A stretch of 64,000 nt of DNA from Paramacrobiotus metropolitanus (Eukaryota > Tardigrada > Eutardigrada > Parachela > Macrobiotidae). The translations under genes were made by a program, and so were the position numbers. The notes under the pieces are model-generated. The model did not search any database, was not told where the DNA came from, and saw nothing but the letters and a program-made list of their open reading frames with translations. Shown piece by piece: positions 45,000 to 57,058 of the stretch. Every line of letters begins with the position of its first letter. Position 1 is the stretch's first letter. The stretch is taken from contig NW_026570241.1 of NCBI RefSeq assembly GCF_019649055.1, forward strand, positions 1,378,501 through 1,442,500. Direction: 5' to 3'.

Positions 45000-47900
45000 G
45001 ATAAGGCTCTTTTGCTACGGTAAACAATCAACTGGTCTGTACAAATTCGACATCCGGCGCAATAACCTGCAAAGTACGAGTTGACAATGAGCCAATAGAA
45101 GCCATCGTAGATACCGGATCAGGAATTTCAATAATAAATCAGAAATTTTTTGAGAAAAAGAATTTGACTAAACAACCATGGAACGGTACCATCGCAACGT
45201 CCGCATCAGGTGATAAACTCAACATTTCAGGATCATGCAGAGTCCCCATAGATTTGATGAAAGAGAGAGTATGGGTGAAAGCAGCCATACTAGAGGGGTT
45301 CCCATATGCCATGCTGCTTGGGACCGACTATCTTCGGTCAACACCCTTTGTGATTGATTTCAAACAAAATAAAGTCTTCAATCCCAGGCACGTCTAATGG
45401 CCGATTTAAAGAACACCATGCCAGTACCATCCACGAATACGCTACTCCGCAACCGGACATCCTCAGCACAACCTTTGCCCAAGTTTGGCCGATTTGGTCG
45501 GAGGGTTGGAGATGTACGAACACCCAATCAAACGCGCGATGAGAGGGAGGAGCAGCACTGTTCATCAGTGAAGAACCTAGGAATCACTGAAGGCATGATG
45601 TTAACAAAGAAGTCTCCGGGGAAGAAAGAAGTAGAGAGAAGAGAAGAAAGAAGAGAGAAGAGAAAAGATTGAAGAAGAGAGAGATAAAGAAAGAGAAGAG
45701 GAGGAGAAGGCGTACGCAGAAGAAAATGGGCAATTAAGCCCGAAAGACCTCCTGGGGGACTCATCAAAATTTATAGAGGACCAGCTGTCAATGGCCGACA
45801 TTGAAGATATGGTCAAGCTAGGACCGGAACTCACCGGTGAAGAGAAGAAAATGCTCCTGAAATTACTGTTTAAATACCGCGAGATTTTTCCAACGAAGCA
45901 ATCACCAATGGGACGTGCAAATTGTGCGAAGTGTTACATCGACACCGGTAATAACGAACCAACATCAAGGCACCTGAGACGATTTTCTCAGTGGGAACGT
46001 GAGGCAATTGATAAGCAAATAGATGAATGGATACACCTAGGAATAATATCACCTTGCCAATCCCAGTATGCAGCTAATTTAGTTCCAATACAACAAAAGA
46101 TAAAATTCGTATATGTGTGGATTATCGGGACCTCAACAAAATTACTGTCAAAGATAAATACCCAATTCCAAGGATCGATGACTGCTTAGAATCGCTTAGA
46201 GGTAGTAAATATTTTACTAGTCTAGATCTAGTTCAAGGATACCTGCAAATTCCGATTGAAGAATCATCCAAGGTGAAAACAGCTTTCCTTACTTCGACAA
46301 ACCAATACCAATTCGAGGTGATGCCTTTTGGCCTTACCAATGCCCCCGCGACATTCCAGCGCATGATGAATAAAATTTTTACCGGATTAATTGGCCAATA
46401 CATCGTTATTTACCTGGATGATATAAACATCCATAGCCGGACATTTCAGGAACACCTTGAGCATTTAGAAACAGTTTTACAAAGATTAACGGCAGCAGGA
46501 CTAAAACTTAAACCATCAAAGTGCAACTTTGGACACCGTGAAGTAGAATTTTGGGACATCTTGTCAATCCAGACGGCATATTTCCCAATCCCAAAAAAGT
46601 AGAAGCCATACAAAACTACCAAGCCCCGACAACCAGGAAACAGCTTCGAGGATTTATCGGGATGGTCGGATATTACAGCAAGTTTATCCCGAACCTCGCT
46701 ACAATATCGGCACCCTTACATCAACTGACCTGCAAAGACACACCTTTCCAGTGGACAGAAACACAGCAGAAAGCTTTTGAAACATTGAAGCGAGCATTAA
46801 CAACGAAACCCATTCTGGCACATTTCGACCGGAATTTACGGCACATAGTGGAGACGGACGCCAGTGGTGTTGGACTCGGTGCTGTTCTACACCAAGTCGA
46901 AAACGACGGAAGGAAAACGGTCATCACCTACGCGAGTAAAGCTTTATCAAAATCCGAACGGAACTACAGCGCCACGGAACAGGAATTATTAGCAGTAGTG
47001 TGGGCACTCGACAAGTTTCGCCCATATATAGGCGATCCAAATAGAACTTTTGAAGTTATAACGGACCACAATGCTCTGCGAGGACTTATAAACGCAAAGA
47101 ATCTTACAGGACGTCACGCACGTTGGATTTTAAGGTTACGGCAGTATAATTTTAATATCGGATACAGAGCCGGAAAAGAGAACGTTGTCGCCGATTGCCT
47201 GTCAAGATATCCTTTCGACAATTCCAACACGCCTAAAATCTGAAATTTGCCAACCCGTTATTTCACATAACGACTTCCAACCTAAAACAAGAGCAACAGA
47301 CAGACAACTTCTGCAGGCGAATTTCCAGTATCCTTAAAGGCCCGACGCACATCGAAGCCTATAAATACCGGCGTACACGATTCACGTTGATAGCTGACTT
47401 ACTGTATCGCATAGCATACCGGAACGATAAAATGGTTACCCTGTTAGTCATCCCAAGATCAATGCAGAGAGAAGTTTTGCATAATGCACACGACGCAAAT
47501 GGACATTTTGGAACTGAGAAAATGTATCACCAACTTCACGACAAATATTACTGGCCCGGCATGACGGACTCCATATCTGCATATATTAAACAATGTATTT
47601 CCTGTAATGTTAAAAAGCCTCCACCAGGCAAACCATCAGGTTTGATGCAACCGTTTCCGTGGAAGGACCTTGGCACACCATCGGAATAGACTATCAAGGC
47701 CCGTATACAACATCCTCAAAGGGAACCAATACGTTATAGTTGCAATCGACCACCTGTCCAAGTGGATAGAAACAAAAGCCGTAAGAAATGCCACAGCAGA
47801 GAACGCCGCTAAATTTATAATGGAGCAAATCATCCTACGTCATGGGGTACCAAAATACATCGTATCCGATCGAGGGAGACATTTTTGCAATGATCTTTTG

Positions 47901-48699
47901 TCACAGTTGACGAAGCTTCTAAACTGCAAACAACGGTTTACGACTTCATATCATCCACAAAGTAATGGAATGACAGAGCGAGCAAACAAGACTATTGCCG
48001 AATGTCTGTCGAAATACTGCGACGACCACAACAAATGGGATAACTACTTGCCCTTCGTAACACACTGCATTAATACAACCGTCAACGCCACTACAAAATA
48101 CTCTCCATACGAACTCCTACATGGACGCCAAGCAACATCTGCCCTCGACACAGCATTAAACCAACCGGAAGCCTTTCACGACCTTGACCATTATGTGAGA
48201 GACTACGGAATATATAAAAGATGCACAGGAATTAGCCAAACTACGATGTATTGATGGAAACGAAAGAAATCAAGTACCGTATAACGAGAGGAGAGTAGCT
48301 GCGCAGTACGAACCAAATGACCTTGTGTACCGCTGGAACGTACCTCGGCTTGTTAACAAAGATGGCAAAATTATCCCAGCCGACACTCGGCTTACCACCA
48401 AACTGCTTAAACATTGGCACGGACCGTATCGCGTAATCCGACAGTTGAACAACGTTAACTACGAAATTGAGAACATAAACGGAAAACGCAAGAAGGACGT
48501 TGTCCACGTTTCCCAACTGAAACCGTGGTACGACAAGTTAGATGAAGAGGAGAATATCCAACTCGCTAAAACGACTCCAAAAGAACAACATACAACAGAG
48601 AACAGAGACACTGGAAGCAACACCAAAACACCACACAGGGACAACAATGAGCCAAGATACAATTTACGTGAAAGAAAAACAAGACCAGTTTATAAATAA
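45000..48699 (+). pseudogene. Gypsy pol (protease, RT, RNase H, integrase) with frame breaks
   Basis: Protease: IVDTGSG near 45110 and YAMLLGTDYL. A Lys/Glu-rich linker follows, encoded by a purine-only-like stretch (45620-45720), with a break near 45670. RT: DYRDLNKITVKDKYPIPRID, FTSLDLVQGY, FGLTNAP, and catalytic YLDD near 46420; breaks near 46110 and 46550. RNase H: VETDASGVGLGAVL, TEQELLAVVWAL, and ITDHNALRGL. Integrase: HHCC zinc finger (HNAHDANGHFG, CISC), DDE residues in VAIDHLSKW, SDRGRHF and GMTERANK, with breaks near 47690 and 48230; a GPY/F-type end (WHGPYRVI, HVSQLKPWYD) closes at 48699. All catalytic motifs are present, so damage is only by small indels. Confidence 0.88.
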
Positions 48700-48728
48700 T
48701 TTTCAATTATTTTTTTCTTTAGAAGGAG

Positions 48729-49127
48729 TGTAACATGATTTATCATGTGTACATGCACAACGTATGTACTGGTCGTTGGCATAACAGTAACAGTGAGTTG
48801 TTACACAACTCACTGGCCAACAGAGTTGTTACACAATGCATAAGTGCCGGTTGGCGTTCGAGCCACAGTGCGTTGCTGTATAACGCACTGGCCAACAAAG
48901 GCATATTACGCAACACGGAAGTGCATCCGTTTGAATGTCATAACTTCTATTCACTATACGCCAATAACGTTGTGTAACTGGACGTTGTCTTGTCCATCTG
49001 TTCTCATATATAAGTCCTATGTTTTCAATACTAAAAAATCGTTGATAGTTTTAGTCAGTCTTAGATCAATAAAGACTTATACCATCTAGCCAGCTTTGAG
49101 TTACAGTTAGTAAGAACCTACGTTACA
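48729..49127 (+). repeat. 3' LTR
   Basis: 399 bp, the same as the 5' LTR but with CTAAAAAATCG instead of CTAAAAATCG. Confidence 0.92.
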
Positions 49128-51007
49128 GCATTTTAGATAATACAAAGTAGTGCATTTTCCATAGTGTATTTCAGATAGGGATAATGGAAAAACAAGGGTT
49201 ATGATTGAAAAAGTGCTTCCGTGTCAATTTTTATCTGAAACAAGGGATAGTAACTAGCCGTAACGCGGATGTGTGATAAAATGGAAATGACAACTTTAAT
49301 AAACAACGCAATTTTTCTGCTGGAAATTAATGACACTTTGGCAATCGGTTGAAAAGCCGCTAGCGTTACTTTTATAGCATACGAAAATCGTTATCATGCA
49401 TACTTTACTTCATCCGCAAATACACATAAGTTTATCATACTGTGGTAAAACTGATGGCTAAATGCAATATCTCATTTAAATAAATTAATATCATCACTTA
49501 ACTGTCGGGGCCAACCGCAGCTTCGTCTTAACTTTACTTTCGCTTTAGACGAGTGTTAAGTTTTTACAAAGGCGCGACTTCCTTTACGAGGATGCCGGAA
49601 GTGGTCCGATTGTCTGCTTGTTTCAAGTGTCTTTTTACACCATTCAAGTTTTAAGGCGGACATTCGACGACAGTTTATCCGGAGGTTACCGGTATGACGA
49701 CGATTTTAAGTGCGTGATTGATTTTACGTTTAGTCTGTCTCTTCTTGAAAAAACAATTCCATCGGATGTGTACGGTTCTCAGTTGGATTCCTCTTTGGAC
49801 ATATCCGTAGGCGGGAGCGTACGGATGCAGACAACATCCTAAAACTCGATAATGCAATGGCACTGATTTTATCCCCGTTATTCCATGCTGAGATAACGGT
49901 GATTGACGTGCGACCTTGCATTATCCGTACTGGTAATTGATCGTTTAGCCGTGAGTGGTCGGTGATCGCTGAAACCGGACGTGCCTCACAGCTCTGGACA
50001 AATTGATCTTGAAAGGGATATTAAACTGCTATCCTGGCGATGTCCGTATTACTACCTCATGCCTTATTTATCTGTTACGAATCTTTCTCTCTGTTTTTCC
50101 CATATTAGTAATTACACTGCCATAACGCTGCATGAAGAATGTATTCGGTATAAGCATTAAATATCGGTACATGTGCGTGACTTTTCTTTTTAACTTGTTC
50201 TAATGGCAATTAGTTAATGCACAGTATTGAAAAGACTTCGTGCCTGGCATTACTCTATCATACTGCGATGAAAGTACGTTTATTCATTATTTTATGTTTT
50301 TCGTATCCCTGTTTTCCACAGCCTAACTGCGCAGCGTAGGCACTGAAAATATCTTCCATGCGCACTACTGAAATAGCCAGCATGATTCGGCAAAATCGGT
50401 AGCGTGATATTGCTGCCAACTTGAACTTTACGAATCCAGGAGTTATAATTTACTGCTGCGTAGGCTGCCGTAGTAGGGCTCTCGGGGAAATTACTATTTT
50501 CACAATCGTCAAAGGTAGCCTGGTGCTGTGACGTTAATGATCATGCCGGGCCGTTGCCAACCAGCCGGTAATTATATCTGGCGGGAAGTATGGATGCACT
50601 ACACAGGAGTACGCGGAAATGAATAGACGCGGTATCATTCGATCTTCCTCGATAATTAATAATCTATGGCTTCCTCGCTGGAGTTGATAATTTATTGGCG
50701 ATGCATCCCTTATTCCCTTTCATAAGGAAACCCTTGCGGCGCAAACACGCTGATACCCTCGTGATCTTCACGCTTCTTTGATGAGATACACTATCGTCAT
50801 GTGCAGTTATCACCACTAATTTAATTCTTTGCTTTAACCGCTTATGACGCACTTGACCATCGTCAATACAGCCGACGACCAGAAAACGCATTCTATCTTT
50901 GCAATTAATAACAGCTACATCATCCTGATTCTGCCTCTCCGCGCAACACGTTTTAAATTCACGTTGATTTACGTTTTGGAGAGTCATTCTGAGAAAAGAT
51001 AGCAAAC
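49128..51007. other. Intergenic
   Basis: No supported gene. Frames at 49618-49842 and 50664-51080 (minus) have no features and the latter overlaps the next receptor start. Confidence 0.45.
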
Positions 51008-52195
51008 ATGTGGAACCAGTCCAACACCACCTTGCACCGTTCCAACGCTTCTTCATCAGCCGTGACCGTGCAACTGACAATCTGGTTCACGGCACAGCTG
51101 GGTCTGAGCCTCGGCGGCTCAGCGCTGTTCATGCTACTCCTGCTGGTCATGTACCGATTAAATAAACTCCAAACCGGATCCGGTCTGTTAATCGCTCACT
51201 CACTGGTGATCGAGCTGGTTTACTGTCTGCTGATGAGTCCCATCACGACGATCCAGGCGTTCTGCCAGTATTTCCAGGTGCCGTTTTATTACAACTGCCG
51301 GTGGATCGGGTTCTTCTTAATCCTGATTTTATATACGGAGCACTGGTCCGGCGTGATGCTGGCGTTGAACCGCTTCATTGCTGTCTTGTTACCTCATGCC
51401 TATAAAAAGGTCTCGTCCAAGAAAGGATCGGCCGTCGCCATGGGTTTTGCGTGGACGATGTCCTTCTTCTTGAATCTGACCACATTGCAGTTTATTCCGG
51501 GACTGCAGTACACCCGGCAGTCGGCAACGTCCTGTCGGTGGGTGGGTGGAGATGGTGTGGCCTTTCGGATTGTCGGACTGCTTGGAACGTACATCCCGAT
51601 TATTATCCAGACAACGTGCTATGGTTCACTGTTTCTAATTTTTCAAGTAAAGAAGTTCAGGGAAACCCCGAGCGCCAACGGTGGGGAGAGACCGTGCGCA
51701 TCGGTCCAGAAGCGACTGGCAATGACCAAAGCGTTGTGTTTCTCGTTTCTATGGTACTGTGCCTGCATTCTACCGCCGGCGATCATGACACAGATTGATA
51801 CGGGCGCTTGGAAGCAGAATCTGGCGCTGCTGCAGTATTCCCGGACGTCGCAGCTGCTGGGCTATGCTATAAGCCCGGTAAGTCAAGGCTTCTGCATTTA
51901 ATATTTCGTAAATAATTTGCCTTATGCATCAGATATTTTGTTAATAATAAGACTTATGCGGTTATCGTAGAATATCAATTATACCACTGCATCCAGCAAT
52001 ATGTCTCGTGTTCTAGCAATCGACGTTGGATACTTTTAGGTGTTTTTCTTTGCCGTCAACGACAATTACCGCAGCGCTCTCAAGCAAGAATTTCAAAGAC
52101 TATCTGACAGCAACATAGCCGGAAGGAACTGCAATATGAAAATAAGCCATCTCGATACTACCCCATTGCAAGCGTGTACCAGTAACACAGCATAG
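51008..52195 (+). CDS. Orphan rhodopsin-class GPCR K
   Basis: Exons 51008-51877 and 52040-52195, 341 residues. N-terminus MWNQSNTTLHRSNAS carries several Asn sites. Seven helices, Cys at TM3 (NCRWIGF) and loop 2 (ATSCRWVG), TM3 end LNRFIAVLLPHAY, TM6 FLWYCACILPPAIM, TM7 GYAISP | VFFFAVNDNYRSAL. The intron (162 bp) is at the shared site, which ties this distant locus to the 1-37 kb array. The tail is about 35 residues with Ser/Thr. Confidence 0.87.
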
Positions 52196-52734
52196 AGCGC
52201 AGAGCCGAGTGCTGATTTAACTTATTGTTATGTATAGCCGGAAAATCGTTTCCATTGTTTTCCTAATTCATTCCGATGAATATGATAACAATAGGGCGCA
52301 TCTGTATTCAGTATTAATATGATAATATCTCCGTCTTGACTACCTAGTACGCACAGTTTTACAACAATTACCGAGATGTACATGTTAGACATCTACAAGT
52401 AATTGATTTACTGCTTTGTCTTAGTCCACGAAATTGGATCAACGAAACAAATGAGAATTTTCTTCCGGATAAATGGTATCGTTTAGCACTTTTAATCAAA
52501 GCAACAATTTTACCTTGTTACCTGTTTCCGTCTATACCCAATAACAAACACGGTAATCTGAGCGGTTGTTTATCGAAATCGAATACATTCGATCATTAAA
52601 AGCGGTCTTCTTTTCTTTTCCGGATCGACAGCATAGGTTACCAACTTGAATAGGCTGACCAAAACTGCAAATTCACCTTGTTGAGTCATTTCTAATTACT
52701 GCCTACTGGTAAGGAAAAAGATAACATCCATGCT
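52196..52734. other. Intergenic
   Basis: Nothing recognised. Confidence 0.4.
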
Positions 52735-54022
52735 GCATGGCTAGGTAGTAGGTAGTTAGTACCTAATACTCATGATCGTCCTCATACTCATAATTCTACT
52801 CTGACTACTCACTCATATTCAGTAACTTATACTCATAACGTATATCATAACCATAATCATATCATATTTCTGCTCATAATCATAACCCATACCCGTACCG
52901 CTCCACATACTAGGGTTGAACTTTCAAACGTTTCAGATTTCATTCTTCGAATTAAATTATTTCAAAATTAAACGTGGGCTTTATGCATTCGAACCCGTTC
53001 GAAATGAAAAAAATCTCTTTATTATTTAAAATTCTGTTATTTTAAAACGTAAATTTTCAAAAGTCGCAACGTTTTCTCCCATTTCTGTTCATAAGGGAAC
53101 ATGAAAAGCAGGAAAACGAAAAGGTAGTGAACGGAGAGAATGGTACGAAGTACATAAGTTATAATGTCACCTTTTAAATTCGTTATTAAATATCTAGAAC
53201 TCATGGCCGTGGTAAAACGATGATTTCGGTGAGCTGCTGTTAACAGCAGTTCGACAACAAGAAAAGCAAATGCTGAAAATCTGAAAAACATGTAAAAAAG
53301 CTGTTATTGATGCAGTAAAATGCAGTAAATTGGTGCAGTTTCTTCCAATAAACTGAATAAAGGTATCTCCGAAAGTCGTAATACTTTCCGTTCTGCATCC
53401 TTCATGTTCAGTTTCGTCATATTATTCCTCCACCGTGGCGGTGGCGAGGGAGTTTGGCTTTGTGGCTGGAACTCATGGACTGCGGCGCGGAGCATGCCCA
53501 TTGAGCATCCGCGCTGGACTACTGGGCATCACCGGCGACGGCGAAGCAACCGGCATCCGTGCCGGCGATGACGGTTGGCTTAATATATCATTCACTTCCG
53601 GCACATCAGCCAAAACCTTTTTGGTCACAAGAGGATGTGGATTCGGTTTTCAATTCCTAAAGGAAAGGTAAATTACTGGACGACGGTTGATTGACACTGG
53701 CCGCACTGGGACTGCGACTGTGTCGCGATTCCATAGCCGGCTTCTTGCCATCCAGACTGGGTCTGCCCAATATTTATCCGCGCTCAGCTTGTAACTGTCA
53801 TGTTATTTCGGCATGAATTTGTGTCAGCGAAAGTCACGAAACACTAAGCACTGGTATGAGTAGTGGTACGGGTATGAGTTATGATTATAAGCAGAAATAT
53901 AATGACCGTGAAGTATGATTATGATATACATTATGAGTATAACTTGCTGAATAAGAGTAGAATTTATTGAATTATGAGTATGAGGACGATTATAAGTATT
54001 AGGTAACTGCGTAGCCATGCAT
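52735..54022. mobile_element. Element with about 165-bp terminal inverted repeats
   Basis: 52735-52899 is repeated in reverse complement at about 53865-54022: both hold GAGTATGAGGACGAT, TATGAGTATAA, GCAGAAATAT and GGTACGGGTATG in the same order, with indels. The 960-bp interior has no transposase; a short GC-richer part at 53430-53760 differs from the AT-rich remainder. Non-autonomous or fold-back DNA transposon is the likely nature. Confidence 0.6.
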
Positions 54023-54723
54023 GCCCTGCTGCATAAATTTGATGACATTCATTTACTGGTTCAATCGGCGATCGCCGTTAGTAGGCCTGACAACCATAGC
54101 CCATCGCATAAAACAGTACGCAAATATTCTTGGTGGGATGTATTACATTACACGCGTATTACACAGTCATGTGTTAAATTACATTACCGTAAATTGTAAC
54201 TAACTGGACTGTTGTACTTACTGTTGTACTTAATTACCTCGCGATTTTTTTTATTCTAGATTACAAGGAATATACTAGTATATATATTTATCAATACTTG
54301 CAGAATGTCCAGATATTTGCAATAATGCATAATATTTCTAACTTGTTAGCTTACAATAATGAAATAAAACTTGTGAAAACGCAGCTGCCACCGGAAATCG
54401 GTCACGCATAGGTAAATCCTTGAGCAAACTAAAGCGTTGACGAAATAAGATACTGTAAAACTGTGGTATGCAGATGTCCTTTGCGTATATGGACCGGATG
54501 CTGAGTGATTAATAAATGCTGTCCCTATATGCTCGTCCAGACTCAGGAGAATGCTAGGCGCGTATGTGGGAATTCGAAAGTTTTCAGCTGACTTCATCAT
54601 GTGATATTGTGGATATTTGCTGGCGTTAAGAGGATGGCGATGTACAGCTAAAATATTAAATGTGTATATTCGTTAAAAAGTTTCAAATCCGACATAACTA
54701 AGCGGTTCGTTTCAATCGTACAA
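54023..54723. other. Intergenic
   Basis: Nothing recognised apart from AT-rich sequence. Confidence 0.4.
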
Positions 54724-56095
54724 ATGTGGCAGCTTTCCAATTTCACCAACCAGTACAATGAAACGCTACCAACCGGTGGTTTCACTTGGAAAACTGAAGT
54801 TATCATTGGCATCTTCATAACAATAACCGGTGGTACACTGAATGCAGGATTATTATGCATTATTTTCTGGCATTATTCCAGTATGAACAACCCGTTTAAC
54901 TTGTACGTCGGCAACCTGTTATTAGCCAACTGTCTAATGGATTTGCTTTTTGGTATCCCGGATGTTATCCTGTACGGCTACACCATCCCGGATCCCTTTT
55001 TCACAATCCCGTTGTGCACGTTCATCGTGTATGCAACATACATGGTGGGAACGTTTTCCATGTTCGCCCACTGTCAGTTGACTGTTAACCGGTTATGGGC
55101 GATCGTCTTCCCGATTTCCTATAAATTTCATCATACGCAGAAAGTGGCGCTGGTCAGTTGTGCTGTCCCGTGGATTGCGGCGCATCTCCTTCAGTTACCC
55201 TTATTTATCGCCGCGATAACATACGGGCTGGATGTGGGGGAATGGGGTTGTGCGGTGAATTTGAAGAAAACCAGTTTCTTAAAAACCACCAGCACCATCA
55301 CATCTTTTGTCATTATCGGCGTGGAAGGAATTATGCTGGCTATGTATCCGATTGTGCTGTACCAGTATCGCAACCGTCAGCGGACGAATAATGCTGTCCA
55401 CAGCAATTTCGCGGATAAGGGTAATATCGATATCTGTAGACAGCAGATATTAAAAAATTAGACACAATAAAATTTCGTACGATATCAGAAAACTGTTACT
55501 GTATTTATAGTTTAAATGCATTGTTTCGCTTGGAAGTTTTACAACAGCACGATTAGTATCATCACTATTTTGGTACCAAGCGCTTATTAAACACGATTAG
55601 TATCATAGTCTGCAATTAATCCTCCTTATGAAAAGTGTGTATTGGATGTTTTTTTGCTGTATGCTACATAAGAATGGCATGTTATCCGTATCCTATTAAA
55701 TCCGACGAGTGTTGTAATAAAACAAACTAAGTCCAGGTTATCAGAAATACGGCCTAATTAATTTTTATACTATGACTTTTCAACTAATTTTAGGTCCTAG
55801 CGCAACAGTTGCTGCCGCAACCAGGCGAAACATACCAACGGTGAACAAGACACGGTTACAAAAATCCAATGCCTTTTGGGCGCTGACATTGCTGACAGGT
55901 GGTGTACTGGTGTTTTGGACTCCCAGCGTTTTATACTACGGGCTGCTTCCTGTACTCAATACATACGATCCCAAAGTAGCGTACATTGCTGACCTCTTGT
56001 ACTTCACGCAGATGGGCATCGATCCACTGATACTTCTTTCATCCCTGACAGACGTTCGTAAAGCGGCATTCACTACGTTCGGCTATAAGTTGTGA
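54724..56095 (+). CDS. Rhodopsin-class GPCR L (second subfamily)
   Basis: Exons 54724-55420 and 55794-56095, 332 residues. Asn sites in the N-terminus (NFT, NET). TM1 about 26-50, TM2 begins NNPFNLYVGNLLLANCLMD, TM3 with PLCTFIVYATYMVG and end VNRLWAIVFPISY, loop 2 Cys in EWGCAVN, TM5 IIGVEGIMLAMYPIVL. A phase-1 intron of 373 bp falls in loop 3, unlike the TM7 intron of receptors A-K. TM6 GGVLVFWTPSVLYY, TM7 GIDPLILLSSLTDVRKA with DPLIL for NPxxY. Very similar to the gene at 58706-59884. Confidence 0.88.
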
Positions 56096-56734
56096 CTGCA
56101 TTGAACCTAATTCATGGAAACACTGTACTATCCAAGCATGCGGTAAAAGTTAGCAAAATTCATCCGAAATTTTATTCGGTAAACTTGTGGTTGCGATCTA
56201 TTTGGAATTGGAGTGAATTGTTCAACCACACGGTAATGACGAGCGAATAACGAAGAACCGTATAATAATTATTATGATTTGCTAAATTTTACCGAACTGC
56301 GATACAATACATCATCATTACATGATGACTGATCTTTGCATACTTCTATAGAAAAACCTTGCAGATGCGTATAATGTTAATGCAACGTTTTCTCCACATT
56401 TGCCTCACTATCTCAGACAACATGCACGCAATCCAATCTCGTTCAAAAGAATTAAAAAAAGCGTAAAAGACTTGCTCAACACAAGGTCGCACAAGACAGG
56501 AAGAACGTTAGCTGAATTCCATAGCTCGCAGTTGATTTAAAAGTAAGGCCGCAGAAATTCTGTATACACTGTTTACGCACAAGCAACGTGCTATACACGC
56601 AGCCAGATTTTCTGGAATCGATTTAGATATCACAGGTCCACACCCGTCAATTAGTAGTTCAATGCGCTTGAACAGCGGCATTCATTTGGTCCTGATCGAC
56701 AATGTGTTCATTTATTTGAAATTTTAAGCGGGAG
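56096..56734. other. Intergenic
   Basis: Nothing recognised. Confidence 0.4.
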
Positions 56735-57058
56735 CTACCAAAAATGCAGTTGGCAATCTCCAAGATGATGCAATCCAGGCTCCGTTTTCCGCCCGTTTTC
56801 CGTTTTCCGCCCAATAGGTTCTTTAGTGTGCTGCGTAAACGTTCTCAGCATTTCGGGCGACATATACTTGAAAGTTCCGCAGACGCGCTGAATGTCGCCT
56901 GAACACGTATCAGTCAACTGCATCTGAATGGGGTCATCTAAATCACATATCACTAGAGAATTCCAGTCTTCCCTAACCGGATTGACAAGAATGTTATGCG
57001 GCTTCAAATCTCGGTGAATTATATTGTTTTGGTGGAGAGCCATTCGGAGCAGTTCCAT
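56735..57058 (-). pseudogene. Ser/Thr kinase-like fragment (C-lobe)
   Basis: Minus-strand frame contains IIHRDLKPHNILV, then CDLDDP where DFG is expected, then CGTFKYMSPEML, clear protein kinase catalytic-loop to APE sequence. The following part breaks at a short repeat of GGGCGGAAAACGG (56795-56815); beyond it a kinase-like LDCIILEIANC reads in another frame. No N-lobe is seen upstream. Probably a relic, possibly an exon of an unrecognised gene. Confidence 0.6.

Larger units (their letters stand above)
42731..49127 (+). mobile_element. Ty3/gypsy LTR retrotransposon, young insertion
   Basis: 6.4 kb between two LTRs that differ, as far as I can see, by a single A in an A-run. Ends TGTAAC...GTTACA, flanked by a 4-bp target duplication GCAT (42727-42730 and 49128-49131). 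A primer-binding site starts TGGTGGCTCCAGTGG at 43131, two bases past the LTR, and a polypurine tract AGAAGGAG precedes the 3' LTR. Order gag, protease, RT, RNase H, integrase is that of Ty3/gypsy. Reading frame is broken by single-base changes at several points. Confidence 0.92.

Noticed and set aside
53304-53671. Overlapping frames on both strands inside the inverted-repeat element
   Set aside because: No ATG context, domain or transposase motif; likely GC-rich non-coding core.
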